From: Anderseniella sp. Alg231-50
GTDB taxonomy: Bacteria > Pseudomonadota > Alphaproteobacteria > Rhizobiales > Aestuariivirgaceae
DNA length: 64,000 bases
Direction: 5' to 3'
NCBI RefSeq assembly: GCF_900149695.1
Contig: NZ_LT703003.1
Span: forward strand, 992,001-1,056,000
Position numbers and translations under genes: made by a program
The notes under the pieces: model-generated
Seen by the model: the letters and a program-made list of their open reading frames with translations, nothing else
Database searches by the model: none
What the model was told of the DNA's origin: nothing
In this document: in pieces, positions 44,954-53,798 of the stretch
Position numbering within the stretch: the stretch's first letter is position 1
Layout of the letters: each line of letters begins with the position of its first letter

Positions 44954-46125
44954 CTGCCGTGTTTCCGTAGCAGCCGGGTTGCCAAAGCACGCGGCACGAG
45001 AGCCGTCAGGTCTCCGGCCTGATCCATCCCGCCCGCATCAAGGCCCGCCTGGCGCCCGCTTCCCATGAACACGTCGCCGCGGGCTGCTCCCCTGATGGCC
45101 GATCCGGTATCCTGGGCGACCATCAGCCGGTCGAAAACTACAAGGCGTCCATTGGCATAGACCGTCGTCGACACCCATAGCGGAACGCCAAGCGCCCAGA
45201 AGCGCCGATCGACTGCCAGCGACCGTAATGGCGTGAGCGGCAATTGCTGGGCACCAATCGGTCCGGAGCCGGTGTCCGGCAATTCCCGGAAAAACACATA
45301 GGACTTGTTTTCCCACATGACCTGGCGCGCCTGGTCGGGGTTGTTTTTCAGCCAGGCCCGTAATGCCTGCATGGACATCTCTTCGCGGGTCATTTGCCGT
45401 CGGTCGATGAGAACCTTGCCGATTGCCGTATAGGGCAAGCCGGTCTTCGCCGCGTAGCCAAGACGCGCACTACCGCCTTCGCGCAGCCGTACCCGGCCGG
45501 ATCCCTGTATCTGCATGAAGAACAGGTCGGCCCAGGATTTCAGATACAGCAATTCAAGGTTTCGCGATGCCAGCTGACCCTGTTCAATCTGTCGACGGGT
45601 GAAGTATGGCTGCGCCACGCCATTGGCAACCCGGCCATACGCAACGCCCAGCCTGGCGGCGGCGGATTTGGAGAGTTTGACCAGATCGTCCGGCCTGGCG
45701 AGAACCGGAACGCTGAACTCCCGGCTTCTGGACCTGCTGCCTTCAACTTCAGGTTCGAAATAGCCGGTAAACTGGCCATTGACGTCACTGACGTTCAACG
45801 CAACCAGGTTGTCCTCGAAAAACCTTCGGGCAGCCCCTGGCGAGAAGCCTGCCCGCTTTGCCTGCCTGCACACGGTCAGCCAGTCCCGGCGACTGCCGGA
45901 CAATTGCGCCTTGCGGGCAAATCCGATAGCGCTGGTGGTCAATTCACCGCATGCAGCTACAAACACCTGAAGAGCGGCGCTGTGATCGTCCTGCTGCCAT
46001 CCCGGCAGATTGTCGAACGACACCTGTTCAAGCCGCAACGCCAGCGCCGGCTGTGCGCCCGCGACGGACATCATGATGGCCAACAGGGCAATGACAAGCT
46101 GTTTGCAGCGCATTGCGGCACGCAT
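44950..46125 (-). CDS. mltA: Membrane-bound lytic transglycosylase A
   Basis: Peptidoglycan lytic transglycosylase, 391 aa. Signal peptide at the N-terminus (KQLVIALLAIMMSVAGAQPALA), no lipobox Cys at the cleavage site. MltA barrel domain (VNGQFTGYFEPEVEGSR) and the C-terminal 3D domain with the catalytic Asp in AQDTGSAIRGAARGDVFMG. The second Met (46113) could also be the start. Co-directional with and 8 bp after the Tim44 gene. Confidence 0.95.
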   Translation of the reverse strand: MRAAMRCKQLVIALLAIMMSVAGAQPALALRLEQVSFDNLPGWQQDDHSAALQVFVAACGELTTSAIGFARKAQLSGSRRDWLTVCRQAKRAGFSPGAARRFFEDNLVALNVSDVNGQFTGYFEPEVEGSRSRSREFSVPVLARPDDLVKLSKSAAARLGVAYGRVANGVAQPYFTRRQIEQGQLASRNLELLYLKSWADLFFMQIQGSGRVRLREGGSARLGYAAKTGLPYTAIGKVLIDRRQMTREEMSMQALRAWLKNNPDQARQVMWENKSYVFFRELPDTGSGPIGAQQLPLTPLRSLAVDRRFWALGVPLWVSTTVYANGRLVVFDRLMVAQDTGSAIRGAARGDVFMGSGRQAGLDAGGMDQAGDLTALVPRALATRLLRKHGR

Positions 46126-46133
46126 CCCAATTC

Positions 46134-46868
46134 TCAGTCAGCCTCAGTGGCGACCAGGCGCCAGTTTGGATCGCGTGAATTGACAGGGCGCTCAAAGGTC
46201 CACACGTCTGTGATTTCCTGGATCTCGGATGGGTCACCGTCGATCACCCTGCCCTCCTCATCAAGTGTCGCGGTAATCAGGTCGCTGACGAACTTGATAC
46301 TGACCTGCGCGTCGCCGCCGGCAATACTGATTTTGCTGATGTCAGCCTTGTTGATACCGACAAATTTCGATTCCAGCGTGTGCTGCAACTTCTTGCGGTC
46401 GTCAATCGCGGCTGCAAACCCGTCATAAACCTCCCTGGACAACAGGGGTTTCAAGGCCTGCTTGTCGCCTTCGGCAAAAGCATTGACGATCATTTCATAG
46501 GCCATGCGCGCGCCGCCGAGAAATTCACCGGGCGAGAAGTCATTGTCGGCCTTGACCAGGTTCTCAATGCCTTTTGCGACAGCTGAACCCTTTCTGGCAA
46601 AGCCCTGCCAGACAGGCTTGCGCTCGTCTTCATCGTCATCGTCGTCGTGATCAGAATCGGGTGGATTGATCGCGGTCGGCTTGTTTCGGCCTGGCAACGG
46701 CACCACATTATCCTGGGATGAGGCTTGTGCATCATCGTTTTCACCGGCGAACGGGTCGAACGGCTTTTCGTTGCCGGTCCGGGTACCGAGCACGGCGCGC
46801 AGACGGAAGAAGATGATTACAGCCACTGCGAGAATGATAATATTGAAAGGGTCAAAGACCTGATTCAT
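46134..46868 (-). CDS. Tim44-like domain protein
   Basis: 244-residue inner-membrane-anchored protein. One N-terminal TM (NIIILAVAVIIFFRLRAVLG), an acidic/Asp-rich linker, and a C-terminal Tim44/TimA domain (residues about 95-244: FSPGEFLGGARMAYEMIVNAFAEGD, with ITDVWTFERPVNSRDPNW). Bacterial homologues resemble mitochondrial Tim44, but their role at the membrane is not settled. It heads the minus-strand unit and faces fxsA and secB, the classical alphaproteobacterial arrangement with an export function. Confidence 0.92.
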   Translation of the reverse strand: MNQVFDPFNIIILAVAVIIFFRLRAVLGTRTGNEKPFDPFAGENDDAQASSQDNVVPLPGRNKPTAINPPDSDHDDDDDEDERKPVWQGFARKGSAVAKGIENLVKADNDFSPGEFLGGARMAYEMIVNAFAEGDKQALKPLLSREVYDGFAAAIDDRKKLQHTLESKFVGINKADISKISIAGGDAQVSIKFVSDLITATLDEEGRVIDGDPSEIQEITDVWTFERPVNSRDPNWRLVATEAD

Positions 46869-46954
46869 AGCGTTTGCCAGTTCCTGTCGTTGGTTGGTGT
46901 GCCGGCGGCAATGACGCCTGCAAATGATTTACATACTGTTATATATAAGTGCTG

Positions 46955-46985
46955 ATTGTACAAAGGTACAATGCTGCGGCATTGT
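46955..46985. promoter_or_regulatory. Two overlapping dyads between Tim44 and fxsA
   Basis: ATTGTAC (46955-46961)/GTACAAT (46966-46972) and ACAATG (46968-46973)/CATTGT (46980-46985) share the ACAAT arm. Alternative pairing is possible. They lie in the 182-bp divergent region, just after an AT-rich TTATATATAA stretch. Probably an operator; the regulator is unknown. Confidence 0.4.
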
Positions 46986-47050
46986 GATCATGCCTGACAG
47001 TCCACCAAACACCGGAATTTGCGGTTCATAGCGATCAAGTGTGATTACCA

Positions 47051-47557
47051 ATGCGATTTATTCTGTTTCTAGCCTTTGTTGTAGTCCCGATTGTGGAGAT
47101 CGGGCTGTTTTTGCAGGTCGGCTCCTATATTGGGGTGGCCGCGACGCTGGGGCTTATCATACTGACCGCCATTGCAGGCACCATGCTTGTACGCAGCCAG
47201 GGCATTGATGTTATTCGTAAAGTGCAGAATTCAGCCAATCGCGGAGAAATGCCGGTGGCTGCGTTGGCGCAGGGCCTGTTTGTCCTGATCGCGGGTGTGC
47301 TATTGCTTACGCCCGGATTTGCGACAGATACACTCGGGTTTGCCCTGCTGATACCTCCGGTTCGAGAGCTGCTGGCAGCGAAAATCTGGAAATTGATCGA
47401 ACCCAATGTTGTCACATCGACACAGTGGTCATCCACACATACGAGCGGCGGCAGCAACCAGCCGGGCGGAACCGTTATTGATATTGAAGCGGTGGAGATC
47501 GACGAGGCGACTGGAAACGGCGCGGAAAAACCCGGCAATACGTTACGTAAACAATAA
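47051..47557 (+). CDS. fxsA: FxsA family membrane protein
   Basis: 168-residue inner-membrane protein of the FxsA family. N-terminal TM helix, IGLFLQVGSYIGVAATLGLI and a third helix around FVLIAGVLLLTPGFATDTLG carry the conserved membrane motif. The C-terminal ~55 residues are soluble and polar. The E. coli homologue relieves F-exclusion of phage T7; the bacterial role is otherwise unknown. secB follows after 125 bp. Confidence 0.93.
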   Translation: MRFILFLAFVVVPIVEIGLFLQVGSYIGVAATLGLIILTAIAGTMLVRSQGIDVIRKVQNSANRGEMPVAALAQGLFVLIAGVLLLTPGFATDTLGFALLIPPVRELLAAKIWKLIEPNVVTSTQWSSTHTSGGSNQPGGTVIDIEAVEIDEATGNGAEKPGNTLRKQ

Positions 47558-47682
47558 TGCCCGCGATAAAGACCACACCGGACTTTTGCCGGGCAGCATG
47601 ATAACTTGCACGAATGCAGATGCCGTGATAGCCACGCGGTCTGTAACAAATTCGACTTTATGACTCAGAGGGCAGATTGAAC

Positions 47683-48216
47683 ATGGCAAAAGCGGCAAAG
47701 AAGGCAAGCAAGAAGGCGGCACCTGCAGCGCAAACAGCATTACCGGAAGCTAGCGGCAGCAATGGGTCCACGCAAGGCGCTGCGCCATCGATGAAGATAC
47801 TTGGCCAGTATGTGAAGGATCTTTCGTTTGAAAACCCGGACGCACCGCGCTCGCTGGCCGGCCAGGAAGGCCAACCGGAAATCAACATATCCGTAAATGT
47901 GAATGCCAAGCCCCTGGCCGAAACAGACTTTGAAGTTGAACTGCATCTCGATGCCAAGGCGATGAACAAGGACAAGGTGGTTTTCGCCACCGAGCTGCTT
48001 TATGCGGGCATTTTCCGGCTGGAGAACATCCCGCAGGATGCCCTGCACCCGATTGTCCTGGTTGAATGTCCGCGCATGATCTTCCCGTTTGCCAGGCAGA
48101 TCGTCGCCGACGTGACCCGCAATGGCGGCTTTCCGCCACTGATGCTGGATCCGATTGACTTTGCAGCCATGTATCAGCAGCGCATTGCGGCGGAAGCTGC
48201 AAATGCGGATGCCTAG
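47683..48216 (+). CDS. secB: Protein-export chaperone SecB
   Basis: Tetrameric chaperone that keeps preproteins unfolded and hands them to SecA. 177 aa. [45 protein letters not shown] in parts, and [19 protein letters not shown] are diagnostic. The Ala/Lys-rich N-terminus is longer than in E. coli, as in other alphaproteobacteria. The ATG at 47683 is preferred over a TTG two codons upstream. Convergent with dnaQ. Confidence 0.97.
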   Translation: MAKAAKKASKKAAPAAQTALPEASGSNGSTQGAAPSMKILGQYVKDLSFENPDAPRSLAGQEGQPEINISVNVNAKPLAETDFEVELHLDAKAMNKDKVVFATELLYAGIFRLENIPQDALHPIVLVECPRMIFPFARQIVADVTRNGGFPPLMLDPIDFAAMYQQRIAAEAANADA

Positions 48217-48257
48217 ATCAAGGTAAATCTTATTGCTGTGGTGAGATGTGTCGCGCG

Positions 48258-48956
48258 CTAGTTGCTGCCGGCACTTCGCCACAACGCCTTTTCCCCAAGA
48301 CCGGCAACCATTTCGTTGTGGGCATCAATTTCTGCCTGGCTCAGCCGACCGGGAAGCGGTGCCGAACGGGCGCTTACCTGGGTTTGGCCAACTTCAACCT
48401 TCTTTTCGACCTGATCGGTATCACTGGTCAGGCCCAACATGGTCTGGCGACCACCGATCAGCTCCATGTAGACGTCGGCCAGCAGTTCGGAATCCAGTAG
48501 CGCGCCGTGCTTGTCGCGCCTGGAGTTGTCGATGCCGTAGCGCCGGCACAGTGCATCAAGGCTGTTCGGGCCCATCGGATAGCGTTTGCGGGCAAGGGCC
48601 AGCGTATCGATCACCCGGTCCATTGAAAGCTGTTCGGTATCAATCCAGGAAAATTCGGCATTGAGGAATTTCATGTCGAACGGCGCATTGTGAATGATCA
48701 GAATGCCGTCATCGATGAATTTGAGAAAATCCTGCGCGATGTCTGCGAAGACCGGCTTTGAACCCAGAAACTCCTCTGACAACCCGTGCACATTGAACGC
48801 CTCTTCGGGCATATCCCGCTGCGGATTGATGTACTGATGATAGACAGTGCCGGTCGGGATATGATTGAGAAGTTCAACAGCTCCGATTTCCACAATGCGA
48901 TGACCGGTGAACGGATCGAGGCCCGTGGTTTCGGTATCCATCACGATTTCACGCAT
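48258..48956 (-). CDS. dnaQ: DNA polymerase III epsilon subunit (proofreading exonuclease)
   Basis: 3'-5' exonuclease of the replicative polymerase, 232 aa. Exo I IVMDTETTGLDP, Exo II IIHNAPFDMKFLN, Exo III with RDKHGALLDSELLADVY. The C-terminus carries a beta-clamp/alpha-binding region (QAEIDAHNEMVAGLGEKALW). The start is the ATG at 48954-48956 (MREIVMDTETTG), 1 bp from the coaE stop. Last gene of maf-aroE-coaE-dnaQ. Confidence 0.96.
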   Translation of the reverse strand: MREIVMDTETTGLDPFTGHRIVEIGAVELLNHIPTGTVYHQYINPQRDMPEEAFNVHGLSEEFLGSKPVFADIAQDFLKFIDDGILIIHNAPFDMKFLNAEFSWIDTEQLSMDRVIDTLALARKRYPMGPNSLDALCRRYGIDNSRRDKHGALLDSELLADVYMELIGGRQTMLGLTSDTDQVEKKVEVGQTQVSARSAPLPGRLSQAEIDAHNEMVAGLGEKALWRSAGSN

Positions 48957-48957
48957 A

Positions 48958-49575
48958 TCATCGCTCTCCGGCAAGTGATTGAAGCTCACTCACAATAGCA
49001 AGAACCCGGGCGCGTGTATCATCCATCGGCACATCTGTGGAAATTATGTGGCTGGCAGCAGCGCGTTTTTCCTCATCGGGAACCTGCCTGGCCAGTATGG
49101 CTTCAAATTTTTCTTCGCTCATGTCCGGCCTGGCCAACGCCCGGGCACGCTGGACTTCATAAGGCGCTGAGACAACCAGGACAGCGTCAAATTCTGCCGC
49201 CCGCCCGGTTTCAAACAGCAGCGGTATGTCAAACACGGCGATGCTCTTTTCAGAAGATTTTACTGTTTCCAGGAATGCGTCCTGCTCGCGGCGAACCAGG
49301 GGATGAACAATCGCTTCCAGCTGTTTCATTGCCTGCGTGTTGTTGAGTACCTGTTTTGAAAGCGCCACACGATCGATCGCACCATTCCTGACAACCGATG
49401 GAAACAACCGGCCCACGGGTTCAACGGCTCCGCCATTTTTGGCATACAGCCGATGGACGACGGCATCGGCATCAAATACCGCAACACCTGCGTCGCGCAG
49501 CATGACCGCAACTGTCGACTTGCCCATGGCGATCGAGCCTGTAAGTGCTGCCTTGAAAACGGACCCGTCAGCCAT
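48958..49575 (-). CDS. coaE: Dephospho-CoA kinase
   Basis: Last step of coenzyme A synthesis. 205 aa. P-loop GSIAMGKS (13-20), VFDADAVVHRLYAK and FDIPLLFETG are the adenylate-kinase-like conserved parts. It overlaps aroE by 8 bp and is 1 bp from dnaQ: tight operon. With coaA at 37 kb, two CoA genes occur in the window. Confidence 0.96.
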   Translation of the reverse strand: MADGSVFKAALTGSIAMGKSTVAVMLRDAGVAVFDADAVVHRLYAKNGGAVEPVGRLFPSVVRNGAIDRVALSKQVLNNTQAMKQLEAIVHPLVRREQDAFLETVKSSEKSIAVFDIPLLFETGRAAEFDAVLVVSAPYEVQRARALARPDMSEEKFEAILARQVPDEEKRAAASHIISTDVPMDDTRARVLAIVSELQSLAGER

Positions 49576-50416
49576 GAGACTTCAAGTCCTGTTCAATCAG
49601 CGCCCGCAATTCGCCGGTCACCTGGGGTTCGATACCGAACCACAACTGAAACCCCGGCACTGCCTGGTGCAGCAACATGCCAAGCCCGTCCAGAACCGGC
49701 CGCCCAAGACGTCGGGCCTGAGCCAGCAATTCGGTTTCCAGCGGCGCATAGACTATGTCGCTGACAACGCAGCCCGGCCGGGTCCCGTCAAGCGGAAACA
49801 CCAGCGGCTGCCGGCCGACCATTCCGAGCGAGGTGGTGTTCACAAGTACATCCACAAGCCCGGCGGTTGACTGTACATCATCCCATGCAACCGGCTTGAT
49901 TGTGTCTGGTTGAAAGGCGGCTATCTCGCGCGCCTTCTGTAATGTCCGATTGGCGATGTAGATCACCGAGCATCCGCTCTGCAGCAACGCGTCGGCAATG
50001 GCGCGGGCGGCGCCGCCGGCACCCAGGATAAGCACTTCGGCGCCTTTCAACTGCAGGTCCGGGTGAATGTTTTTGAGATGACCAACATACCCGGCACCAT
50101 CGGTCGAGGTTCCCCTGAGCTGGCCGTCGCGGCGATAAATGGTATTGACGCTGCCAATGGCCGAGGCGGTGTCATCAATGGCATCTAGAAATGGAATGAC
50201 CGCCTGCTTGTACGGCGTGGTGACATTGCACCCGGCTGATTTTCCCTGCCGGATGGCATCAAGAAAGTCAGGCAGGTCTTCTGCGGGCATGTCGCAGATA
50301 CCGTACCTGGAATCGACTCCATACTTTTTGATCCAGTAGTTATGAATCATTGGCGATCGAGAATAAGTGATGCCGTGTCCCAGAATACAGACACCGTTGG
50401 TTGTTGTCGGGTTCAT
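49568..50416 (-). CDS. aroE: Shikimate dehydrogenase
   Basis: NADPH-dependent reduction of 3-dehydroshikimate in aromatic amino-acid synthesis. 282 aa. GHGITYSRSPMIHNYWIKK binds substrate, NVTTPYKQ carries the catalytic Lys, STDGAGY the substrate Asp, and GAGGAARAIADAL the Rossmann loop. Overlaps the maf stop by 4 bp. Confidence 0.95.
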   Translation of the reverse strand: MNPTTTNGVCILGHGITYSRSPMIHNYWIKKYGVDSRYGICDMPAEDLPDFLDAIRQGKSAGCNVTTPYKQAVIPFLDAIDDTASAIGSVNTIYRRDGQLRGTSTDGAGYVGHLKNIHPDLQLKGAEVLILGAGGAARAIADALLQSGCSVIYIANRTLQKAREIAAFQPDTIKPVAWDDVQSTAGLVDVLVNTTSLGMVGRQPLVFPLDGTRPGCVVSDIVYAPLETELLAQARRLGRPVLDGLGMLLHQAVPGFQLWFGIEPQVTGELRALIEQDLKSHG

Positions 50417-51003
50417 TGCAAGTTGGCCTGAGTCTTGAGAAATTTAACGAGCGGGGTCAGTGGCATCCCCATAATGGTGAAATGAGATCCGCGGATGTCT
50501 TCAAACAACCGGATACCTTGGCCTTCTATCTGATAACATCCCACAGATCCCAGGATTGATGACCCGGCAGCGGCCAGATAGGCCTCTATATCCTCAGCAG
50601 TGAGTCGAAACATGCTCATACTGGCGGTCTCTGACGTCTCGAATACCTGCCTGCTATTCCGCCAGCATGCTACGGCTGACATCAGCATGTGGGTTTTTCC
50701 CTGTAGTGTCGCGAGTTGCTGCGCAGCCTGAGGCAAGTCATTTACCTTTGTGAAAACCTTGCCGTCACACACCAAGACCTGGTCCGACCCAATCACCAGG
50801 TCGGCGGGGTGGTTTTCACTGACCGCCTGTGCTTTGGCGTTGGCCAGCACAAGGGCCAGGTCATCGACGGGCAAGCCTGATTCCAGGTGGGCTGTTTTAA
50901 GCACGGCCTCATCGATGCCGGCAGCCGTTGCCTCAAAGTCATAGCCCGCATTGGCCAGCATCTGCCGGCGTGCCGCACTGTTTGATGCCAGGATCAGTTT
51001 CAT
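50413..51003 (-). CDS. Maf-family nucleoside triphosphate pyrophosphatase
   Basis: 196-residue Maf/YceF/YhdE-type house-cleaning pyrophosphatase acting on dTTP/UTP or m7GTP. ASNSAARRQMLANAGY, VIGSDQVLVCDGKVFTK and the IEGQGIRLFEDIRGSHFTIMGMPL stretch are the conserved parts. The subtype residues suggest the YceF (m7GTP) branch, but this is uncertain. Located 16 bp after ppsR. Confidence 0.93.
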   Translation of the reverse strand: MKLILASNSAARRQMLANAGYDFEATAAGIDEAVLKTAHLESGLPVDDLALVLANAKAQAVSENHPADLVIGSDQVLVCDGKVFTKVNDLPQAAQQLATLQGKTHMLMSAVACWRNSRQVFETSETASMSMFRLTAEDIEAYLAAAGSSILGSVGCYQIEGQGIRLFEDIRGSHFTIMGMPLTPLVKFLKTQANLQ

Positions 51004-51019
51004 TTGTCTCGACCCCGGT

Positions 51020-51853
51020 TCATTCTGTACTGGTGGTCGGCTCTGCCATCAGGTTCATGACAGCTGCGGCTGTTTCTTCAATGGACCGGCGTGTGACATC
51101 GATAATGGGCCAGTTGTTCGCACTGCATAGTTTTCGCATTGCCAGCAGTTCCTCGGTGATCGCCTTGCGATCTACATAAGATGTATCGCGGCCTTCATTC
51201 AGCGTCAGCAGCCGATGGCGGCGAATCTGGGAAATGCGGTCGGCACTGGCGATCAGCCCGACAATCAAGGGATGTTTCAGCTTGCTCAATCCCGGCGGCG
51301 TCGGGATACCCGGCACAAGGGGTATATTGGCCGTCTTGATGCCACGATTGGCCAGGTAGATACTGGTCGGTGTCTTCGACGACCGGCTTACGCCCAGCAA
51401 CACAACATCTGCGGAGTCCAGATCCTGTGTCATCTGGCCGTCATCATGCGCCATGGTATAGTTCAGTGCATCAATCCGCTGGAAGTACTCCGCGTTGAGA
51501 ACATGCTGCCCGCCGATGTGAGGTTTGGACTTCGCGTTCAGGTAAGTTGCGAGACTGGCGATAACCGGATCGAGGATCGAGATGCACGGAATGGACAGCG
51601 CTTCGCAACGTTGTTCTATTTCAGCTTTCAGCCTGGCGTCGGCAATCGTGTACAGCACGATGCCGGGTTGTTTTTCCACCTCGACAATCATCCGGTCCAG
51701 CTGCTTGGATGTCCGGACCAGGGTGTAGATGTGTTCGATCGGCTGGTAGCCGGCATAATAGGCGGTGGCGGCCCGGGCCACGGTGTTGAGGGTTTCGCCG
51801 GTCGCATCGGAAACCATATGCATATGGAAATATTGTTTGGCTGTGGTTTTCAT
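51020..51853 (-). CDS. ppsR: Pyruvate phosphate dikinase/PEP synthase regulatory protein (DUF299)
   Basis: Bifunctional ADP-dependent kinase/Pi-dependent phosphorylase controlling PPDK or PEP synthase. 277 aa. FHMHMVSDATGETLNTVARA at the N-terminus, P-loop-like GVSRSSKTPTSIYLANRG, and LIASADRISQIRRHRL are family features. Whether the target is PPDK or PpsA cannot be seen here. It is the gene flanking the chromosomal origin in alphaproteobacteria, opposite hemE. Confidence 0.94.
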   Translation of the reverse strand: MKTTAKQYFHMHMVSDATGETLNTVARAATAYYAGYQPIEHIYTLVRTSKQLDRMIVEVEKQPGIVLYTIADARLKAEIEQRCEALSIPCISILDPVIASLATYLNAKSKPHIGGQHVLNAEYFQRIDALNYTMAHDDGQMTQDLDSADVVLLGVSRSSKTPTSIYLANRGIKTANIPLVPGIPTPPGLSKLKHPLIVGLIASADRISQIRRHRLLTLNEGRDTSYVDRKAITEELLAMRKLCSANNWPIIDVTRRSIEETAAAVMNLMAEPTTSTE

Positions 51854-52235
51854 AAGCCGGGCATAGCGTGTTTATGAATTGTGGAAAAGGGGAAGCTGAA
51901 TTCCCGGCCGGCTGGTTTGGTCCACATACCGGTTGTTTTGTTCAGGATACCGATTGCAGTGCAGACAATTGTCAACTGTGAATAGCAGTGAGGATAACAT
52001 CAGGCTTATCGATTTTGATGGTGATCAAATTGTGCAGAAAATATTTTCTGCTTCTATTTATGCTTTGATATCAGCTAGTTAAATATATGGAAATGATGGA
52101 AAAAATTTATGTGATTTGCGTAGACGAATAACTGTGTCTACGTGACCGCTGTTGAAGAAGATTCATTTTTGCTATCCACAGCACAACATCATCAACACCT
52201 AAAGATATAGATTGTTTGAGAGAAGGATTAAGAGA
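51854..52235. other. Candidate chromosomal replication origin (oriC)
   Basis: The longest gene-free stretch, between ppsR (minus) and hemE (plus), as at the Caulobacter and Rickettsia origins. DnaA-box-like 9-mers (consensus TTWTNCACA): TTTTCCACA at 51880-51888 (minus, exact), TGGTCCACA at 51918-51926 (plus), CTATTCACA at 51977-51985 (minus), TTCTGCACA at 52031-52039 (minus), CTATCCACA at 52172-52180 (plus). An AT-rich core spans about 52030-52112. A CcrM-type GANTC site is at 52160-52164. A perfect TTAA-N7-TTAA CtrA site was not found. The leader also holds the hemE promoter. Confidence 0.65.
52034..52051. repeat. 18-bp perfect palindrome in the origin region
   Basis: GCAGAAAATATTTTCTGC reads the same on both strands. 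It starts inside a DnaA-box-like 9-mer and leads into the AT-rich stretch, a suitable place for duplex opening or for a regulator site. Confidence 0.6.
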
Positions 52236-53285
52236 TTGAGCAAGCCGTTACTGGATACCCTTACAGGTTTGTCTCCATCACGCCGTCCTGTCTGGCTTAT
52301 GAGGCAGGCAGGACGCTATCTGCCGGAGTATCGGGAAGTCAGGCAATCAGCAGGCGGTTTTCTGAACCTCTGCTACACGCCGGAGTTGGCTTGCGAAGTG
52401 ACATTGCAGCCATTGCGCCGTTTTGATCTGGATGCGGCAATCCTGTTTGCAGATATCCTGCTGATCCCGCAGGCGATGGGTTGTGACCTGGACTTCCGCG
52501 AGAACGAGGGACCGGTTCTGAGAAAGATCGGTTCGGTATCCGACGTTGGCCAGCTGGCGAGTGACATCGATGAACTCAACAAGACGCTGTCTCCGGTCTA
52601 TGATGCAGTGTCTGCAATCAGGTCAAGCCTTGACAGTGACAAGACGCTGATCGGGTTTTGCGGGGCGCCGTGGACGGTTGCCACCTATATGATTGAAGGC
52701 GGTACATCGGTGGAGCGGGCTGCATCACGGTTGGCAGCTTTTGCAGATGAGGCCTGGCTGAACGAACTGATCGACAAGCTGGTGGTTTCCTCCATTGAAT
52801 ACCTGTCATGCCAGGTGGAAGCCGGGGCCGAGGTCCTGCAGATTTTTGATACCTGGTCGGGGGATCTGAGCGGTGACTTGCTGCAGCGATATTGTTTCGC
52901 TCCGATTGCAGCGATCCGGTCTGAACTGAAGAAGCGATATCCTCATGTACCGGTGATCGGTTTTGCTCGTGGCGTCGGAGTGTCCCAGACAGATTTTATT
53001 GCAGCCAGTGAGGTTGACGGCGTCAGCATCGAATGGCCGGTCAATACAAAATGGGCCAGGGACAACCTGATTGAACATTGCATTGTGCAGGGCAATCTCG
53101 ACCCCCTCTCGCTGATTGGCGGCGGTGATGGCATGTTGAATGCAACGCGGCTGATTTTGCAGGACCTGCCGATGGACAGGCACATTTTCAATCTTGGCCA
53201 CGGGATAAGAAAGGAAACTCCCCCGGAGCATGTCGGTGAACTTGTGTCCTTTATTCGTGAATTCGACGGGGCCGCTAAAGCATGA
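52236..53285 (+). CDS. hemE: Uroporphyrinogen decarboxylase
   Basis: Converts uroporphyrinogen III to coproporphyrinogen III in heme synthesis. 349 aa. RRPVWLMRQAGRYLPEYREVR (in two blocks) and GFCGAPWTVATYMIEGG are diagnostic. I use the TTG at 52236 (L/MSKPLLDTLTG), with AGAAGGA about 9 nt upstream; a TTG at 52212 is open but has no site. The stop overlaps the hemJ start by 4 bp. Confidence 0.95.
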   Translation: MSKPLLDTLTGLSPSRRPVWLMRQAGRYLPEYREVRQSAGGFLNLCYTPELACEVTLQPLRRFDLDAAILFADILLIPQAMGCDLDFRENEGPVLRKIGSVSDVGQLASDIDELNKTLSPVYDAVSAIRSSLDSDKTLIGFCGAPWTVATYMIEGGTSVERAASRLAAFADEAWLNELIDKLVVSSIEYLSCQVEAGAEVLQIFDTWSGDLSGDLLQRYCFAPIAAIRSELKKRYPHVPVIGFARGVGVSQTDFIAASEVDGVSIEWPVNTKWARDNLIEHCIVQGNLDPLSLIGGGDGMLNATRLILQDLPMDRHIFNLGHGIRKETPPEHVGELVSFIREFDGAAKA

Positions 53286-53716
53286 CCTACGAATGGGTCA
53301 AGGTTGTTCACCTGCTGGCCGTGATTTCATGGATGGCCGGCCTGCTCTACCTGCCGCGGCTGATGGTCTATCATGCCGATGCGGGAAAAGGCGGTGAGTT
53401 GTCCGAGACACTCAAGGTGATGGAACGGCGATTGCTGAAAGCGATTATGACACCGGCCATGATTGTCAGCTGGGTCTTCGGCATATGGCTGGGTGCGCTG
53501 CAGGGATTGTGGAGCGAGTTGCCGTTCTGGTTCGTGTTGAAAATCATATTGGTACTGGCGATGTCAGGTGCACATTTCTGGCTGGCCGGCCAGGTCAAGA
53601 TCTTTGCAGCGGACAAGAATGTCATGGCGGCCAGGGCTTTTCGTTTTATCAACGAAGTCCCGACCCTGCTGATGATCGGCATTATCTGCCTCGTGGTCGT
53701 GAAACCGTTTCTGTAA
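53282..53716 (+). CDS. hemJ: Protoporphyrinogen IX oxidase HemJ
   Basis: 144-residue integral membrane protein of the HemJ family with four TM helices. The N-terminal YEWVKVVHLLAVISWMAGLLYLPRL carries the conserved heme-ligand His; RRLLKAIMTPAMI and ALQGLWSELPFWFVLKI follow. It oxidises protoporphyrinogen to protoporphyrin. Coupled to hemE by a 4-bp overlap. Confidence 0.94.
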   Translation: MTYEWVKVVHLLAVISWMAGLLYLPRLMVYHADAGKGGELSETLKVMERRLLKAIMTPAMIVSWVFGIWLGALQGLWSELPFWFVLKIILVLAMSGAHFWLAGQVKIFAADKNVMAARAFRFINEVPTLLMIGIICLVVVKPFL

Positions 53717-53762
53717 TGCGATTGTGAGTATTTTGATGTTTTCTAAACTTGTCGAAGCTGCT

Positions 53763-53798
53763 ATAGACTGAGCAGTACGGCAACGCTTTCATAGACTG
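53763..53798 (+). repeat. Short direct repeat in the rho leader
   Basis: ATAGACTG occurs at 53763-53770 and 53791-53798, 28 bp apart, in the 169-bp hemJ-rho gap. The gap probably holds the rho promoter and leader, and rho is autoregulated in many bacteria. The repeat could be incidental. Confidence 0.25.

Noticed and set aside
48213-48261. CTAGATCA...CTAG between secB and dnaQ as another repeat copy
   Set aside because: Only the terminal CTAG/GATC pieces resemble the family; no hairpin arms can be paired, so it is too short to count.
52079-52093. CtrA site in the origin region (TTAA-N7-TTAA)
   Set aside because: Only the left TTAA is present; the right half reads GAAA. Not enough to claim CtrA control.
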